Made by a program: the position numbers and the translations under genes
Shown: positions 42,529 to 50,929 of the stretch, one piece after another
Position numbering within the stretch: the first letter of the stretch is position 1
Layout of the letters: every line of letters begins with the position of its first letter
Notes under the pieces: model-generated
The model's input: only the letters and a program-made list of their open reading frames with translations
The model's database searches: none
What the model was told of the DNA's origin: nothing
DNA from: Pseudothermotoga_B sp051235805
GTDB taxonomy: Bacteria; Thermotogota; Thermotogae; Thermotogales; DSM-5069
Direction of reading: 5' to 3'
Assembly (NCBI RefSeq): GCF_051235805.1
Contig: NZ_JBPNXV010000001.1
Location: 1,612,001-1,676,000, forward strand
DNA length: 64,000 nucleotides

Positions 42529-44283
42529 GTGGCTAACGTAGTTGTTGAGATCAACGGAAGAAAGTACGAAGTACCTTCAACGTCTTCGATAGTAGAAGCT
42601 TGCAATCTGGCAGGTGTTTACGTCCCAACTCTTTGTAACCATCCAAGACTTGAGCCCACAGGTGCATGTCGTGTCTGTGTCGTGGAGGTAGAAGGAGCAA
42701 GAAACCTGCAACCAGCTTGCGCAACAAAGGTACAAGATGGTATGAAAATTCGAACAAAGACAGATAGAGTCGAAAAGGCAGTGAAATTTAACCTTTCTCT
42801 GCTGCTCTCCAGACACCCGAAGGACTGCATGACCTGCGAGGCAAATGGCAGATGTGAGTTTCAAGATCTCATCTATCGCTACGATGTCAAAGATGCGTTT
42901 CCCACTGAAGAGAGAATCAGTGCCATTTACGACAACAGTTCACCAGCAGTCGTGAGAGACCTTGAAAAATGTGTTTTGTGCGGCAGATGCGTCAGGGCTT
43001 GTTCCGAACTCCAAGGCATGGATATCTACTCAATGGTTGACAGGGGCTTTGAAACACTACCTCAAACAGCCTTTGAAATGCCACTTTATGAAACAGATTG
43101 TATTGCCTGTGGGCAGTGTTCGGCGTTTTGTCCCGTTGGTGCAATCACAGAAAACAGCAATGTAAGAAAAGTTCTTGAAGAACTGGAAAGACACGACAAA
43201 GTACTCGTAGTCCAAACAGCACCAGCAACAAGGGTAGCTATCGGAGAAGAATTCGGTCTTGAACCAGGAAGCATCTCTACAGGAAAGATGGTTGCCGCTT
43301 TGAGAAGACTTGGCTTTGATTATGTCTTCGACACGAATTTCGCAGCAGACCTCACAATCATGGAGGAAGGTTCTGAATTCTTGGAAAGACTCAAAAAGGG
43401 TGGACCATTCCCCATGTTCACTTCTTGTTGCCCAGCTTGGATAAACTTGGCGGAAAAACTGTATCCACAGTTTTTGAAAAATCTCTCATCGTGTAAATCT
43501 CCCCATCAGATGCTCGGGCCTCTTGTGAAAACATATTTCGCAAAGAAAAAAGGCATCGATCCAGAGAAAATTTTGGTCGTTTCTATCATGCCGTGCACGG
43601 CAAAGAAGGATGACATAACAAGACCACAACACATGGTGGAAGAAATGCCTGGTGTTGATATAGTTTTGACAACTCGTGAACTCGGCAAACTTATAAAGAC
43701 GAAGAAAATACCGTATGCATCTCTGCCAGATGAAGAATACGATAATCCACTCGGTGAATCGACGGGTGCTGCTGCAATCTTTGGAGTCACCGGTGGTGTG
43801 ATGGAAGCGGCACTGAGAACAGCGTATGAACTGGGATTGGGCAAACCACTACCAAAGATCGAATTCAACAACGTTCGTGGTTTTGAGGGTATCAAAGAAG
43901 CGACAATTGACTTTGACGGAAAGCCACTGAGAGTAGCAGTCGCACACGGTGGTGCAAATGTTCGAAAATTGCTTGATAAGATTGCTTCAAGAGAAGTGTA
44001 TTACGATTTTGTCGAGATAATGGCTTGTCCAACAGGGTGTATAGGTGGCGGTGGACAACCCAAGAGTCTGGACAAAGACGTTTTGACAAAAAGAATGCAA
44101 GCCATCTATACCATAGACGAACGAAGTACAATAAGAAAATCACACGAAAATCCGTCCATCAAGAAGCTGTACGAAGAATTCTTAGAACACCCACTCAGTC
44201 ATGTGTCTCATGAACTACTGCACACAACTTACGTAGACAGATCGAAGAAGAAATCCTCAACGCTTGAGACTGTCAAGATGTGA
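42529..44283 (+). CDS. [FeFe]-hydrogenase, stand-alone ferredoxin-linked type
   Basis: 584 aa from GTG 42529, 6 nt after GGAGGG. Order: N-terminal [2Fe-2S] domain (Cys at about 36, 47, 50, 64), HC3-type [4Fe-4S] (His96, Cys100, 103, 109), two [4Fe-4S] clusters (CVLCGRCVRAC, CIACGQCSAFCP), then the H-cluster domain with TSCCPAW (298-304), MPCTAKKDD (about 354) and ACPTGCIGGGGQP (about 499). The second motif ends in Asp where Glu is more common. All H-cluster Cys are present, so proton reduction to H2 is expected. HydB/HydC flavin subunits are absent nearby and the C-terminal [2Fe-2S] domain of bifurcating HydA is missing; it may be a ferredoxin-only or sensory/secondary enzyme. Confidence 0.94.
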   Translation: MANVVVEINGRKYEVPSTSSIVEACNLAGVYVPTLCNHPRLEPTGACRVCVVEVEGARNLQPACATKVQDGMKIRTKTDRVEKAVKFNLSLLLSRHPKDCMTCEANGRCEFQDLIYRYDVKDAFPTEERISAIYDNSSPAVVRDLEKCVLCGRCVRACSELQGMDIYSMVDRGFETLPQTAFEMPLYETDCIACGQCSAFCPVGAITENSNVRKVLEELERHDKVLVVQTAPATRVAIGEEFGLEPGSISTGKMVAALRRLGFDYVFDTNFAADLTIMEEGSEFLERLKKGGPFPMFTSCCPAWINLAEKLYPQFLKNLSSCKSPHQMLGPLVKTYFAKKKGIDPEKILVVSIMPCTAKKDDITRPQHMVEEMPGVDIVLTTRELGKLIKTKKIPYASLPDEEYDNPLGESTGAAAIFGVTGGVMEAALRTAYELGLGKPLPKIEFNNVRGFEGIKEATIDFDGKPLRVAVAHGGANVRKLLDKIASREVYYDFVEIMACPTGCIGGGGQPKSLDKDVLTKRMQAIYTIDERSTIRKSHENPSIKKLYEEFLEHPLSHVSHELLHTTYVDRSKKKSSTLETVKM

Positions 44284-44299
44284 AATCGTTGAAATGTAT

Positions 44300-44328
44300 A
44301 AGGGCGAGGTTAAACCTCGCCCTTTTTC
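44300..44328 (+). terminator. Terminator of the hydrogenase gene
   Basis: Stem AAGGGCGAGG/CCTCGCCCTT with a short TTAAA loop and TTTTTC after it, 17 nt after the stop codon. Confidence 0.9.
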
Positions 44329-44365
44329 TATTCCAAATGGATTGTGAAAAATCACGAGATATTGT

Positions 44366-44389
44366 CAACATATGATAAACATATTGACA
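44366..44389. promoter_or_regulatory. Inverted repeat overlapping the -35 box
   Basis: TGTCAACATATG and CATATTGACA stand inverted around ATAAA, with imperfect pairing. The right arm contains the TTGACA -35 box of the promoter at 44384-44413, so a bound protein would occlude it. AACATATG also occurs at the promoter of the convergent transporter operon (51570-51579). Confidence 0.45.
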
Positions 44390-44413
44390 TTATGAGTACA
44401 AGTGTGATATAAT
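44384..44413 (+). promoter_or_regulatory. Consensus sigma-A promoter
   Basis: TTGACA (44384-44389) and TATAAT (44408-44413), spacing 18 nt: perfect hexamers. Transcript start is expected near 44420, about 280 nt before the sugar-binding protein gene. Confidence 0.85.
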
Positions 44414-44419
44414 AATTAA

Positions 44420-44492
44420 AAAATCAAGAACACCGTGTGGATGTGGTGGAGACTTGGAGAAAACCATATCCCATGTTGGGGTATGGTTTTTT
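44420..44492 (+). ncRNA. Short terminated transcript: small RNA or attenuated leader
   Basis: A perfect promoter is followed after about 40 nt by a 13-bp terminator hairpin (44460-44490) and a T-run (44487-44492), predicting an RNA near 73 nt. It may be a free small RNA, or the front of the sugar-transporter mRNA with termination relieved by some signal. A 19-codon frame (44441-44500) with two adjacent Trp codons runs through the hairpin, but it has no ribosome site. The next 44493-44699 holds no gene that I can see. Confidence 0.5.
44460..44492 (+). terminator. Intrinsic terminator or attenuator upstream of the sugar transporter
   Basis: AAAACCATATCCC pairs with GGGGTATGGTTTT (one T-G pair), loop ATGTT, then T residues to 44492. 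Confidence 0.85.
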
Positions 44493-44699
44493 GCTTCTAA
44501 CTCAGAAAGCGATGACAAGACTCTCTAACTCCGGCAAACATTCTTGCTAATAAAGCTTCTTTGTTTTGGAAAAACTTGGCTTGCCTGAGAGTAATTTGAA
44601 CAACTCGAAATGACGTAGCTTCAAGTCACCTTAAAAAGATTTAACAGCATTTTTGAATCTTTGCGGGAAAATCTGAATACCCATAAGGAGGTGGATGAG

Positions 44700-45998
44700 G
44701 TGAAAAAGGTAACTGTTTTGCTGTTGATTTTGATGACAGTTGTGTCTTTCGCAAAGGTCAAGATCCAGTTCTGGCATGCGATGGGCGGTTGGCGCATTGA
44801 AGTCATTCAGAACATGGTGAATGAATTCATGAAGCTGAACCCTGAAGTTGAAGTCGAGGTACAGTACGTTGGCAGTTACGAAGAAATACTGGCAAAAACC
44901 GTTGCGGCAGTTCAGGCAGGTACCCCACCACACGTCGTGCAACTAAACGAGATAAGTACACAAAAGATGGTCGACAGCGGGGTCATAGTGCCTGTTCAAG
45001 ATCTGATTGATAAGGACCCATCTTTTGATGTTGGACTGTTCCTTCCTCAGGTCTTAAATTACTACAGAATCAGCGGAAAACTCTATTCGATGCCTTGGAA
45101 TAGCTCGACTCCTTTACTCTATTACAACAAGACTCTCTTCAAAGAAGTGGGACTCGATCCTGACAATCCCCCCAAAACCTACATGGAATTGATCGATGCC
45201 TGTCGGAAATTGGTGAAAAAAGATGACAAGGGCAATGTCATCAGAACTGGAATTACTTGGCCCTTGTATGCTTGGTTCTTCGAAGAGTACATGGCACTTC
45301 AAAATCAAGCGCTCGTTGACAACAACAATGGAAGGACAGCCAAAGCAACCAAAGTGGTCTTCAACAATCAGGCCGCATTGAATTTCTTGAACCTTTGGAA
45401 CACCCTTACTAAGGAAGGGCTGATGATCAACACAAAACGCGCAGACTGGACAGCAGCAAGACAACTATTCATCTCGCAAACCGTTGGTATGTTGATTTCG
45501 TCAACTTCTGATGTTGCGCTTCTGATAACTGAATCTACAAAGCAAGGTTTTGAACTTGGTACTGCCTTCCTACCGTTGCCCGATGGTGCAGCGCGCGGTG
45601 GTGCTGTGATCGGTGGAGGAAGTCTGTGGATTATAAAACAGAAAAACCAAGCAGAAGTCGAGGCGGCATGGAAACTCGTAAAATACCTTGCTGAGCCCGA
45701 ACCACAGATCATTTGGCATCAAGCAACGGGTTATTTCCCAATCAGGGTAGATGCTATACAGAAGCTTCAAGTCCAGGGTTATTATAAGAACAATACACAC
45801 CATCTGACCGCCATTCTGCAATTACTCACAAGTGTTCAGAATTACAACACAAACGGGGCTATTATAGGTGCTTTCCCAGAGGTCAGAGACGCGATAGAGA
45901 CAGCTGTAGAAAAGATGATCTCGGGGACCTTAACGCCAAAACAAGCACTCGATGAGGCAGAAAAGAACGCAAACAAAGCTATAAAGGAATACTTCTGA
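44700..45998 (+). CDS. Sugar ABC transporter substrate-binding protein (family 1, UgpB/MalE-like)
   Basis: 432 aa. GTG start at 44700, 7 nt after AAGGAGGT; the frame opens earlier without a site. Signal peptide at about 1-18 (VKKVTVLLLILMTVVSFA), then KVKIQFWHAMGGWRIEVIQNMVNEFMKLNPEVEVEVQYVGSYEE, the standard opening of SBP_bac_1 proteins. The fold resembles glycerol-3-phosphate and oligosaccharide binders. First gene of a three-gene importer with two permeases. A stem-loop follows 10 nt after the stop. Ligand unknown. Confidence 0.92.
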   Translation: MKKVTVLLLILMTVVSFAKVKIQFWHAMGGWRIEVIQNMVNEFMKLNPEVEVEVQYVGSYEEILAKTVAAVQAGTPPHVVQLNEISTQKMVDSGVIVPVQDLIDKDPSFDVGLFLPQVLNYYRISGKLYSMPWNSSTPLLYYNKTLFKEVGLDPDNPPKTYMELIDACRKLVKKDDKGNVIRTGITWPLYAWFFEEYMALQNQALVDNNNGRTAKATKVVFNNQAALNFLNLWNTLTKEGLMINTKRADWTAARQLFISQTVGMLISSTSDVALLITESTKQGFELGTAFLPLPDGAARGGAVIGGGSLWIIKQKNQAEVEAAWKLVKYLAEPEPQIIWHQATGYFPIRVDAIQKLQVQGYYKNNTHHLTAILQLLTSVQNYNTNGAIIGAFPEVRDAIETAVEKMISGTLTPKQALDEAEKNANKAIKEYF

Positions 45999-46008
45999 GT
46001 ACTCAGAA

Positions 46009-46034
46009 AAGGGCGGCTCTTCTGAGCCGCCTTT
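46009..46034 (+). promoter_or_regulatory. Intercistronic stem-loop after binding-protein gene
   Basis: 8-bp GC-rich stem GGCGGCTC/GAGCCGCC extended by A-T pairs, loop TTCT, only three T residues after it, then directly the permease ribosome site. Confidence 0.7.
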
Positions 46035-46046
46035 GGAGGTGGCTTA

Positions 46047-46916
46047 GTGCGCAGAAAGTTGTTACCGTATTTGCTCTTGATACCAACTTATTTGGTTATA
46101 GTGATCTTTATTTACTTGCCTGCATACGATTCTTTCTATTCGAGTTTTTTCAAAGTATCGGTTTTTGGGAATAGAAGGATCTTCATCGGTTTTCAGAATT
46201 ATCTTTCTTTGCTGAGTGATAAAGATTACCTTATGGCAGTGAACTTCACACTCGTTTACACGACAACAACTGTCATCGTGTCGATCTTTCTGTCTTTCTT
46301 TTTGGCTTTGTTACTTGATCAAGAGGTCCCAGGTTCGAGGATTTACAGAACCTTGATCTTTGCACCTTATGCTGTGTCTCACGCAGTAGCCGGTGCTTTA
46401 TGGGGATTTCTTTTGAACCCCGTTGTGGGGCACGTGAATTATCTCATGCGAATCTTCTTCGGTATACAAACCCAGTGGTTGACAACCAGGCCTTTTGCCG
46501 CTTATTCCTTGATCTTTGCCTCGATATGGAAAACCCTGCCTTTCAATATCATCTTTTACTTGGCAGCTCTACAGAGTATTTCTTCAGAAGTGATCGAGGC
46601 AAGTATCATAGATGGTGCAAATTCCTGGACACGTGTCTGGAAAATACTCTTTCCATTGGTTTCTCCGATAACCTTTTATCTTGTTATCATGAGTGTTATT
46701 TCTTCAACCTTTCAGTCCTTTGCGATCATCGATGTCATGACAAAAGGAGGTCCTGGTGGGTACACGACCAACATGATCTACAAATTGTTCATGGATGGCT
46801 TTAGATTTCAAAAGACAGGCTTGGCTTCGGCAGAGAATGTCGTACTTTTTGCCGCCATGATGATCGTCACAATCATTTACTTTGTCTATGGACAAAGACG
46901 TGTTCACTATCAATGA
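46047..46916 (+). CDS. Sugar ABC transporter permease (MalF/UgpA-like)
   Basis: 289 aa with six predicted helices. The EAA loop reads EVIEASIIDGANSWTRVWKILFPLVSP near residue 190, the docking site for the ATPase. GTG start follows GGAGGTGGCTTA. First permease of the importer with the binding protein upstream and the MalG-type partner 9 nt downstream. No ATPase gene is in this operon, so a shared MsmK/UgpC-type ATPase from elsewhere is likely. Confidence 0.92.
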   Translation: MRRKLLPYLLLIPTYLVIVIFIYLPAYDSFYSSFFKVSVFGNRRIFIGFQNYLSLLSDKDYLMAVNFTLVYTTTTVIVSIFLSFFLALLLDQEVPGSRIYRTLIFAPYAVSHAVAGALWGFLLNPVVGHVNYLMRIFFGIQTQWLTTRPFAAYSLIFASIWKTLPFNIIFYLAALQSISSEVIEASIIDGANSWTRVWKILFPLVSPITFYLVIMSVISSTFQSFAIIDVMTKGGPGGYTTNMIYKLFMDGFRFQKTGLASAENVVLFAAMMIVTIIYFVYGQRRVHYQ

Positions 46917-46925
46917 GGTGGTACC

Positions 46926-47765
46926 GTGAAGAGATCTACAAAGAATAAAATCAAGACATATGTGGTTGAAATACTTTTGATTTTATCAAGCTTGCTGATC
47001 TTTGCTCCTATTCTGTTGGCTGTTTTCATGAGTATTCAGCCACCTGAGTTTGTTTTTTCTTACCCGCCAAAGTTCTTTCCTGCGGGCGTTTATCTAAAGA
47101 ACTATCTTGACGCTTTTAGGATAGTCCCCTTTGCAAGAATGATTCTCAACAGTGCAATAATTGCCATTTTGATAACTCTGGGCAAATTGTTTACCGGCGC
47201 CCTTTCTGGCTATGCGTATGCCAATTTTCAGTTCAGAGGCTCAAAGATAACCTTTTACATTTTGTTTGCCACACTCTTCATCCCCGCTGAGATAGTTTTA
47301 ATTGTGCCGTTGTTCAAGATCGTCTCGCGGTTTGGCTGGACTAACACTTACTGGGCGATGACAGTACCATTCATGGCAAGCGCAACAAACACCTTTCTGA
47401 TGCAGCAACATTTCAAAACTATTCCAAAGGATTTTGAAGATGCCGCAAGAATAGACGGAGCGACCTCTATGCAGTATTTTGTGAAGGTTATACTACCTCT
47501 TTCAAGACCGATCATTGCAGGTGCTGCAATAATAAACTTTACTTACGCATGGAACATGTACCTATGGCCACTGATTGTTGCAATGGAAGACAAGATGAAA
47601 ACCGTTCAAGTTGCGATAAATATGATCATCAACGCGGAGTCTTCAAACAACTGGGGCATCATAATGGCAGGAACCGTTATAGCTTTGGCTCCAACACTCG
47701 TACTGTTTTTTGCACTGCAAGATCTTTTTGTGAAATCTTTGGTGAGCAGTGGTATAAAAGGATGA
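46926..47765 (+). CDS. Sugar ABC transporter permease (MalG/UgpE-like)
   Basis: 279 aa, six helices, EAA loop DFEDAARIDGATSMQYFVKVILPLSRP near residue 170 and the C-terminal VKSLVSSGIKG ending typical of MalG-type proteins. GTG start 46926 after GAGGTGGTACC. Last gene of the plus-strand importer. Forty nt separate its stop from that of the convergent permease; the gap holds a 9-bp inverted repeat (47764-47793, GAGACCTCC/GGAGGTCTC). Confidence 0.92.
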   Translation: MKRSTKNKIKTYVVEILLILSSLLIFAPILLAVFMSIQPPEFVFSYPPKFFPAGVYLKNYLDAFRIVPFARMILNSAIIAILITLGKLFTGALSGYAYANFQFRGSKITFYILFATLFIPAEIVLIVPLFKIVSRFGWTNTYWAMTVPFMASATNTFLMQQHFKTIPKDFEDAARIDGATSMQYFVKVILPLSRPIIAGAAIINFTYAWNMYLWPLIVAMEDKMKTVQVAINMIINAESSNNWGIIMAGTVIALAPTLVLFFALQDLFVKSLVSSGIKG

Positions 47766-47793
47766 GACCTCCCGTTGTTCAGTTGGAGGTCTC
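47764..47793. terminator. Inverted repeat between convergent transporter operons
   Basis: GAGACCTCC (47764-47772) pairs with GGAGGTCTC (47785-47793) across a 12-nt loop. No U-run on either strand, so it is a weak bidirectional terminator or 3'-end hairpin. Confidence 0.45.
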
Positions 47794-47804
47794 AAGCTCC
47801 AAAA

Positions 47805-48638
47805 TCACTTTATTGCTCCAACAGTTATCCCCTGCAAGAAATACCTTTGGAAGGCGAAGAAGACTATCAGCATCGGAATAGCGGCATATGTTGCACTCGC
47901 CATGTGCAGAGCATATTCCATGGGAATTTCCTCTCTGATCATCACAAGGCCAGCCTGAAGCGTCTTCATCGCCGTTGTGTTGGTAACTATCAATGGCCAG
48001 AGAAAGTCATTCCATTCGTTTACAAAAGTGAAGATTCCAAGAACGGCTATGGCAGGCTTCGAGATGGGAAAGATGATCTTCCAAAAGGTTTGAAATTCTG
48101 TAGCCCCATCTATTTTCGCGGCTTCAATGATCTCATCAGGAAGCGTCACCATGAACTGTCTCATCAAGAACACACCGAATGGTGCCGCTATGCCAGGTAA
48201 GATCAGTCCCCAATAGGTGTTTATCATTTTAAAATTGGAGACGATTATGTACAGAGGAATCAAGGTCACTTGATTGGGTATCATCATCGAAGCGATGTAT
48301 ATCCAGAAAAAGATCTTAGCACCTGGGAATTTTTTCTTTGCGATGGCATAACCAGCCATCGCGCACAGAATGATCCTGATAACCGTTACAGAACCGGCAA
48401 CGACAGAGCTGTTGATCGTCCATCTCAGAACATACGGTCTTTGGAACAACTGCTTGAAGTTCATAAGGGTGATATTCTTAGGAAAGACTTCTGGAGGAAA
48501 CTTCAAAACCAAAGTCGGTGGCTTCAAAGCAGTTATGATCATCCAATAGAGTGGTATGAAAGCCATCAAGCCAAGTACCGAAAGGATGATCAGAGAAATT
48601 GTGTTCTTGACGAATCTTTTTCGATTGAGTTTACTCAT
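47805..48638 (-). CDS. Sugar ABC transporter permease (MalG-like)
   Basis: 277 aa, six helices, EAA loop EIIEAAKIDGATEFQTFWKIIFPISKP near residue 185, C-terminal FLQGITVGAIKG-like ending (here GITVGAIK). Last gene of the minus-strand operon HAD-binding protein-permease-permease. It starts 9 nt after the MalF-type gene. It is clearly related to, but not a recent copy of, the permease at 46926-47765. Confidence 0.92.
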   Translation of the reverse strand: MSKLNRKRFVKNTISLIILSVLGLMAFIPLYWMIITALKPPTLVLKFPPEVFPKNITLMNFKQLFQRPYVLRWTINSSVVAGSVTVIRIILCAMAGYAIAKKKFPGAKIFFWIYIASMMIPNQVTLIPLYIIVSNFKMINTYWGLILPGIAAPFGVFLMRQFMVTLPDEIIEAAKIDGATEFQTFWKIIFPISKPAIAVLGIFTFVNEWNDFLWPLIVTNTTAMKTLQAGLVMIREEIPMEYALHMASATYAAIPMLIVFFAFQRYFLQGITVGAIK

Positions 48639-48647
48639 CTCATCACC

Positions 48648-49526
48648 TCAGTATTGAACATTTGAGCCAAGCCATTTGAATTGAATGATACCAAGTCCAA
48701 CGAGTATTACAAACATCACCATTGACATCGCCGATGCCAATCCGAGGTTGTAGTCTCGGAATGCCGTAGTGTAAACAAGGTATGCTACCGTTATCGTTGA
48801 GAACTCCGGACCACCTTGAGTCATGACGTAGATATTTGAAAAGGTCTGAAAATTGGCAATCATGCCCATTACCAATGCATACAGAATCGTTGGTTTGAGC
48901 AGCGGAATGGTGATCTTCGTGAAGATCTTCCACGAATTCGCCCCTTCCAACTTTGCCGATTCAAAATAGTACTCTGGTATCGAAGCCATAGCGGCAGAGA
49001 GTAAAACAATTGTAGAACCCCCACCCATGATCACTTGCATTGCTATTAGAGAAGGCATCGCTGTCAATTTGTTCCCAAGCCAGATTACTGGGCTGAGTCC
49101 CAACAATTTCATCAGATAATTCAGCAAACCAAAGGTTGGGTTGAAGATCCACAACCATATCAGAGAAATAATGACCGAAGAAGTGACATGGGGAAGATAG
49201 AACACCGTCTTGAAAAAGGTCTTAATCGGTTTTCGAAAGGGATATATGAGAACTGTGACAAGCAACGCCTTGCCAAGCCATAGAGGAACTACCCCAAAGG
49301 TGTAGATAAAGGTGTTGATGAGTGCTTTCTTGAACAACCAGTCGCTGAAAATCTCCTTGTAGTTTCCCAAACCAATAAATGTCTTCGAGAAAACATTGTA
49401 ATCGAACAGGCTGAGATATACTCCGCTTCCAACCGGAACGAGAAAAAAGATGAAGAAAAAGACAAAGTGAGGAAGCAAAAAGAAATAACCATATCTGTTC
49501 TTGTAAATTCTCTTGAACAAGCTCAA
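48648..49526 (-). CDS. Sugar ABC transporter permease (MalF-like)
   Basis: 292 aa, six helices. The EAA region reads EYYFESAKLEGANSWKIFTKITIPLLKP near residue 195, with the usual Ala-Gly pair. N-terminus MSLFKRIYKNRYGYFFLLPH precedes the first helix. Pairs with the MalG-type gene downstream and the binding protein upstream; the gap to the latter has a stem-loop (49554-49575). Confidence 0.92.
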   Translation of the reverse strand: MSLFKRIYKNRYGYFFLLPHFVFFFIFFLVPVGSGVYLSLFDYNVFSKTFIGLGNYKEIFSDWLFKKALINTFIYTFGVVPLWLGKALLVTVLIYPFRKPIKTFFKTVFYLPHVTSSVIISLIWLWIFNPTFGLLNYLMKLLGLSPVIWLGNKLTAMPSLIAMQVIMGGGSTIVLLSAAMASIPEYYFESAKLEGANSWKIFTKITIPLLKPTILYALVMGMIANFQTFSNIYVMTQGGPEFSTITVAYLVYTTAFRDYNLGLASAMSMVMFVILVGLGIIQFKWLGSNVQY

Positions 49527-49553
49527 GCGGTATCACCTCACGCAAGAATGTAA

Positions 49554-49575
49554 GGGACGACCGTGTGGTCGTCCC
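49554..49575 (-). promoter_or_regulatory. Intercistronic stem-loop after binding-protein gene
   Basis: Perfect 9-bp stem GGGACGACC/GGTCGTCCC with a 4-nt loop, 4 nt after the binding-protein stop, no U-run. Confidence 0.7.
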
Positions 49576-49579
49576 ATCT

Positions 49580-50929
49580 TCATTTGATCTTCTTGAGGAT
49601 CTTGTTTGCCTCTATAACGAAATCATCCAAAGCCTTCTGAGGTGTTTTCGTTTTTGCAAATGTAGCTTCAAGTGCAGCTACAAAGTGTGCGTTCATCTGA
49701 GACCATGGGAACTCTTCGCTTCCGAAGAATTCAATTCCGTATTTGTCCATGATCTGTGCGTACCTCCTAACTTGCTCGTTCATGTATGGATCGTCTTTGT
49801 ACAGAAGTTCGTTGACTGACTTTCTGGCGGTGAGGTATTGAAGTGTCTCCAAGAGAGCTATGTTCTGCTGATTGGTAATGAATCTGAGAAATTCAAAGAC
49901 CATTTCCCTTTTCTTCGGATCACTCTGCTTGAAAACTATAAAGCCACTTCCACGAGCGTAGGCAACTGGGTCTTTCCCAGCAAGATGTGGGAACGGTGCA
50001 ACAACTGGGTAGAAGGCTTCAGAGATACGCCCTTCCTTGACATATCGAGTGATTCTGCCTATCTCGTATGGACCACCAAAACCTATACTCGCTTTGTGGG
50101 TGTGGAAGAGACTTATGACACCGTAGATATCAAGAGCTTCGGCACCCTTTGGGGCAACTCCGTGCTTCTCTATGAGATCAAGAACAAATTGAAGCCCTGC
50201 TACCGCTTCAGGACTGTTGATGATCACTTCAGACTCATCTTCGTTGGTCAATCTACCACCGTGTGCATAGATGAAGTTCAAAACGTTGTGAACCATGTCT
50301 CCCTTTGCACCAAGTGCTATAGCATAGTGATCAATCTGTCCATCACCATCGCTGTCGTAGGTCAATTTCTTGCAAGCTTCGATGAACTCCTCCATTGTCC
50401 AGCCTTCGTTCACTATCTTTCGCCAGTCTATGCCTGCCTTTTCAAAGTCGGGTGTGTACAAGAGCATCGTCGAGCCCATACCATTCGTTCCGTAGACCCA
50501 GGGCCAAATGTAATGCTTACCGTTGATATAACCAGCCTTCAGACACTGATCATAGAAATCTTCCCAATCTTCTGCGGAAAGATAGTCATCGATAGGTTCC
50601 AACAAGCCGCTCTTTGCCCAACGACTGTCCCAGACAGGTCCTTTGAAGAAATCTGGTTGTGTCTTTGTTGCTATCGCTGCTGCCAATTTTTGTGAATACT
50701 CTTGATTCGTCACAAGAACATACTTGACCTCAACATCTGGATGCAATTTCATAAACTCTTCGGAGATCCACTTGGGGAATTCCTCACCTGTCAGAGGTTT
50801 GTCAGCTGGATGACCCGGAGGTGCTATTCTCCAAGGATTGATCCACCAGGTGATCGTGATCTTCGCTGGGAACACAAAGGTTGCAGCCAGCAGCAATACC
50901 ACCATGAGCATCTTCCAACTCAGCTTCAT
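49580..50929 (-). CDS. Sugar ABC transporter substrate-binding protein (family 1)
   Basis: 449 aa. Signal peptide at about 1-22 (MKLSWKMLMVVLLLAATFVFPA), mature start KITITWWINPWRIAPPGHPADKP, then LHPDVEVKYVLVTNQEYSQKLAAAIATKTQPD, an SBP_bac_1 fold. ATG overlaps the HAD gene stop by 4 nt, so it is the second gene of its operon. It differs from the binding protein at 44700-45998; ligand unknown. Confidence 0.92.
   Translation of the reverse strand: MKLSWKMLMVVLLLAATFVFPAKITITWWINPWRIAPPGHPADKPLTGEEFPKWISEEFMKLHPDVEVKYVLVTNQEYSQKLAAAIATKTQPDFFKGPVWDSRWAKSGLLEPIDDYLSAEDWEDFYDQCLKAGYINGKHYIWPWVYGTNGMGSTMLLYTPDFEKAGIDWRKIVNEGWTMEEFIEACKKLTYDSDGDGQIDHYAIALGAKGDMVHNVLNFIYAHGGRLTNEDESEVIINSPEAVAGLQFVLDLIEKHGVAPKGAEALDIYGVISLFHTHKASIGFGGPYEIGRITRYVKEGRISEAFYPVVAPFPHLAGKDPVAYARGSGFIVFKQSDPKKREMVFEFLRFITNQQNIALLETLQYLTARKSVNELLYKDDPYMNEQVRRYAQIMDKYGIEFFGSEEFPWSQMNAHFVAALEATFAKTKTPQKALDDFVIEANKILKKIK

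Noticed and set aside
44343..44358. TTGTGA-AAAA-TCACGA as a second Rex or CRP/FNR site
   Set aside because: The arm spacing is 2 nt shorter than in Rex or CRP sites, and it stands before the next promoter rather than over it.
44441..44500. 19-codon frame with a Trp-Trp pair, like a trp attenuator leader peptide
   Set aside because: No Shine-Dalgarno site, the frame runs through the terminator instead of ending before it, and the downstream genes are sugar transport, not tryptophan synthesis.
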